DNA of 5,999 bases. Source: Pseudomonadota bacterium. GTDB taxonomy: Bacteria; Pseudomonadota; Alphaproteobacteria; Rhizobiales; Beijerinckiaceae. The stretch spans positions 1-5,999 of the forward strand of contig JAGWRL010000362.1 in NCBI GenBank assembly GCA_028876585.1. Reading direction: 5' to 3'. How positions within the stretch are numbered: the first letter of the stretch is position 1; the number at the start of each line of letters is the position of its first letter. Positions 5,577 through 5,999 of the stretch are shown piece after piece. The notes below the pieces were generated by a model. The model made no database searches, had not been told where the DNA came from, and saw nothing but the letters and a program-made list of their open reading frames with translations. The translations under genes were made by a program, and so were the position numbers.

Positions 5577-5999
5577 TCAGATCACATTCGCCTTCATCTG
5601 GTCGGCGATGAACTCGGACTGCCTTATCGCCAGCGTCACGATGGTCAGCGTCGGGTTCTCCGCGCCGCCGGTGGTGAACTGGCTGCCGTCGGAGACGAAC
5701 AGGTTTTTGATGTCGTGCGTCTGGCCGTGCTTGTTGACGACGCCGTCGCGCGGCTTCTCGCTCATCCGGTTGGTGCCGAGATTATGCGTGGAAGGGTAGG
5801 GCGGCGTCGGGAAGACGCGGGTCGCGCCGACCGCTTCGTACAGCGCCGCGCCCTGCTTGTAGCCGTGGTTGCGCATCGCGACGTCGTTGGGATGGTCGTC
5901 GTAGTGCACGTTGGGGATCGGAAGGCCCCATTGGTCCTTTTCTTTCGGATGGAGCGTCACGGCGTTGGTCGCCTGCGGCATATCCTCGCCGACGATCCA
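5577..5999 (-). CDS. GMC-family flavin oxidoreductase, C-terminal part only (5' end outside window)
   Basis: The last 140 residues of a glucose-methanol-choline family FAD enzyme; the frame is open to the right edge, so the N-terminal FAD-binding fold is not seen. The visible part is the family's C-terminal substrate/flavin domain. [10 protein letters not shown] contains the catalytic-type His (codon 5784-5786), [10 protein letters not shown] is the conserved segment before the end, and [10 protein letters not shown] contains the partner Asn (codon 5655-5657). The Met encoded at 5979-5981 is internal, preceded by WIVGED. The style resembles large subunits of membrane-linked gluconate/sorbitol-type dehydrogenases and related uncharacterised GMC proteins rather than choline dehydrogenase, but the substrate cannot be read from this fragment. 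It is on the same strand as pyrE but separated from it by a spacer with a strong hairpin, so it probably belongs to another transcript. Confidence 0.88.
   Translation of the reverse strand, partial: WIVGEDMPQATNAVTLHPKEKDQWGLPIPNVHYDDHPNDVAMRNHGYKQGAALYEAVGATRVFPTPPYPSTHNLGTNRMSEKPRDGVVNKHGQTHDIKNLFVSDGSQFTTGGAENPTLTIVTLAIRQSEFIADQMKANVI

Noticed and set aside
5577..5981. Reading the GMC fragment as a complete 134-residue protein starting at the Met at 5981
   Set aside because: The frame continues to the window edge (WIVGED before the Met), and the family needs an N-terminal FAD domain. This Met is internal.
1..5999. CRISPR array, phage genes, insertion sequence ends, tRNA or riboswitch
   Set aside because: I found no spaced direct repeats, no transposase or integrase, no tRNA-like cloverleaf, and almost no non-coding space that could hold one.

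Overview
The window is dense, high-GC bacterial DNA with strongly G/C-biased third codon positions. It is almost entirely coding, and the only non-coding gap longer than 10 bases is the 94-base stretch at 5483-5576. The protein families and the order pyrE-pdxJ-acpS suggest an alphaproteobacterium, probably of the Rhizobiales/Hyphomicrobiales. That placement is an inference from gene content and protein character. No marker gene such as an rRNA is present to confirm it.

Layout. At the left edge, a plus-strand gene (37-2025) encodes a large 2Fe-2S/ASKHA protein of the RACo type (reductive activator of corrinoid proteins). It probably starts at a TTG that overlaps the TGA of an upstream gene cut off by the window. 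It converges on, and overlaps by 4 bases, the end of a minus-strand gene train. Read in its own direction (5482 down to 2022) the train is pyrE, pdxJ, acpS, tag, an HD/YfbR-like nucleotide phosphohydrolase and a CX5R protein-tyrosine-phosphatase-like protein. Every junction is either an overlap (GTGA three times, TGATG once) or a 9-base gap carrying a strong ribosome binding site. This is almost certainly one translationally coupled operon. Upstream of it, on the same strand, is the C-terminal part of a GMC-family flavin oxidoreductase that runs off the right edge. It is separated from pyrE by a 94-base spacer with a large GC-rich hairpin.

How the genes fit together. The first three operon genes are biosynthetic housekeeping: pyrimidine nucleotide synthesis, vitamin B6 synthesis, and activation of acyl carrier protein. 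The next two fit nucleic-acid and nucleotide upkeep: removal of 3-methyladenine from DNA, and dephosphorylation of nucleoside monophosphates. The last has a phosphatase fold with unknown substrate. The RACo-like protein most likely serves a corrinoid methyltransferase system whose other parts would lie upstream of base 1. The GMC oxidoreductase is probably unrelated.

I see no tRNA, rRNA, insertion sequence, CRISPR array or phage gene. This looks like an ordinary chromosomal region. The points most worth a second look are the RACo-like gene and its unseen partner, the mixed six-gene operon, the hairpin before pyrE, and the fully overlapped convergent gene ends.
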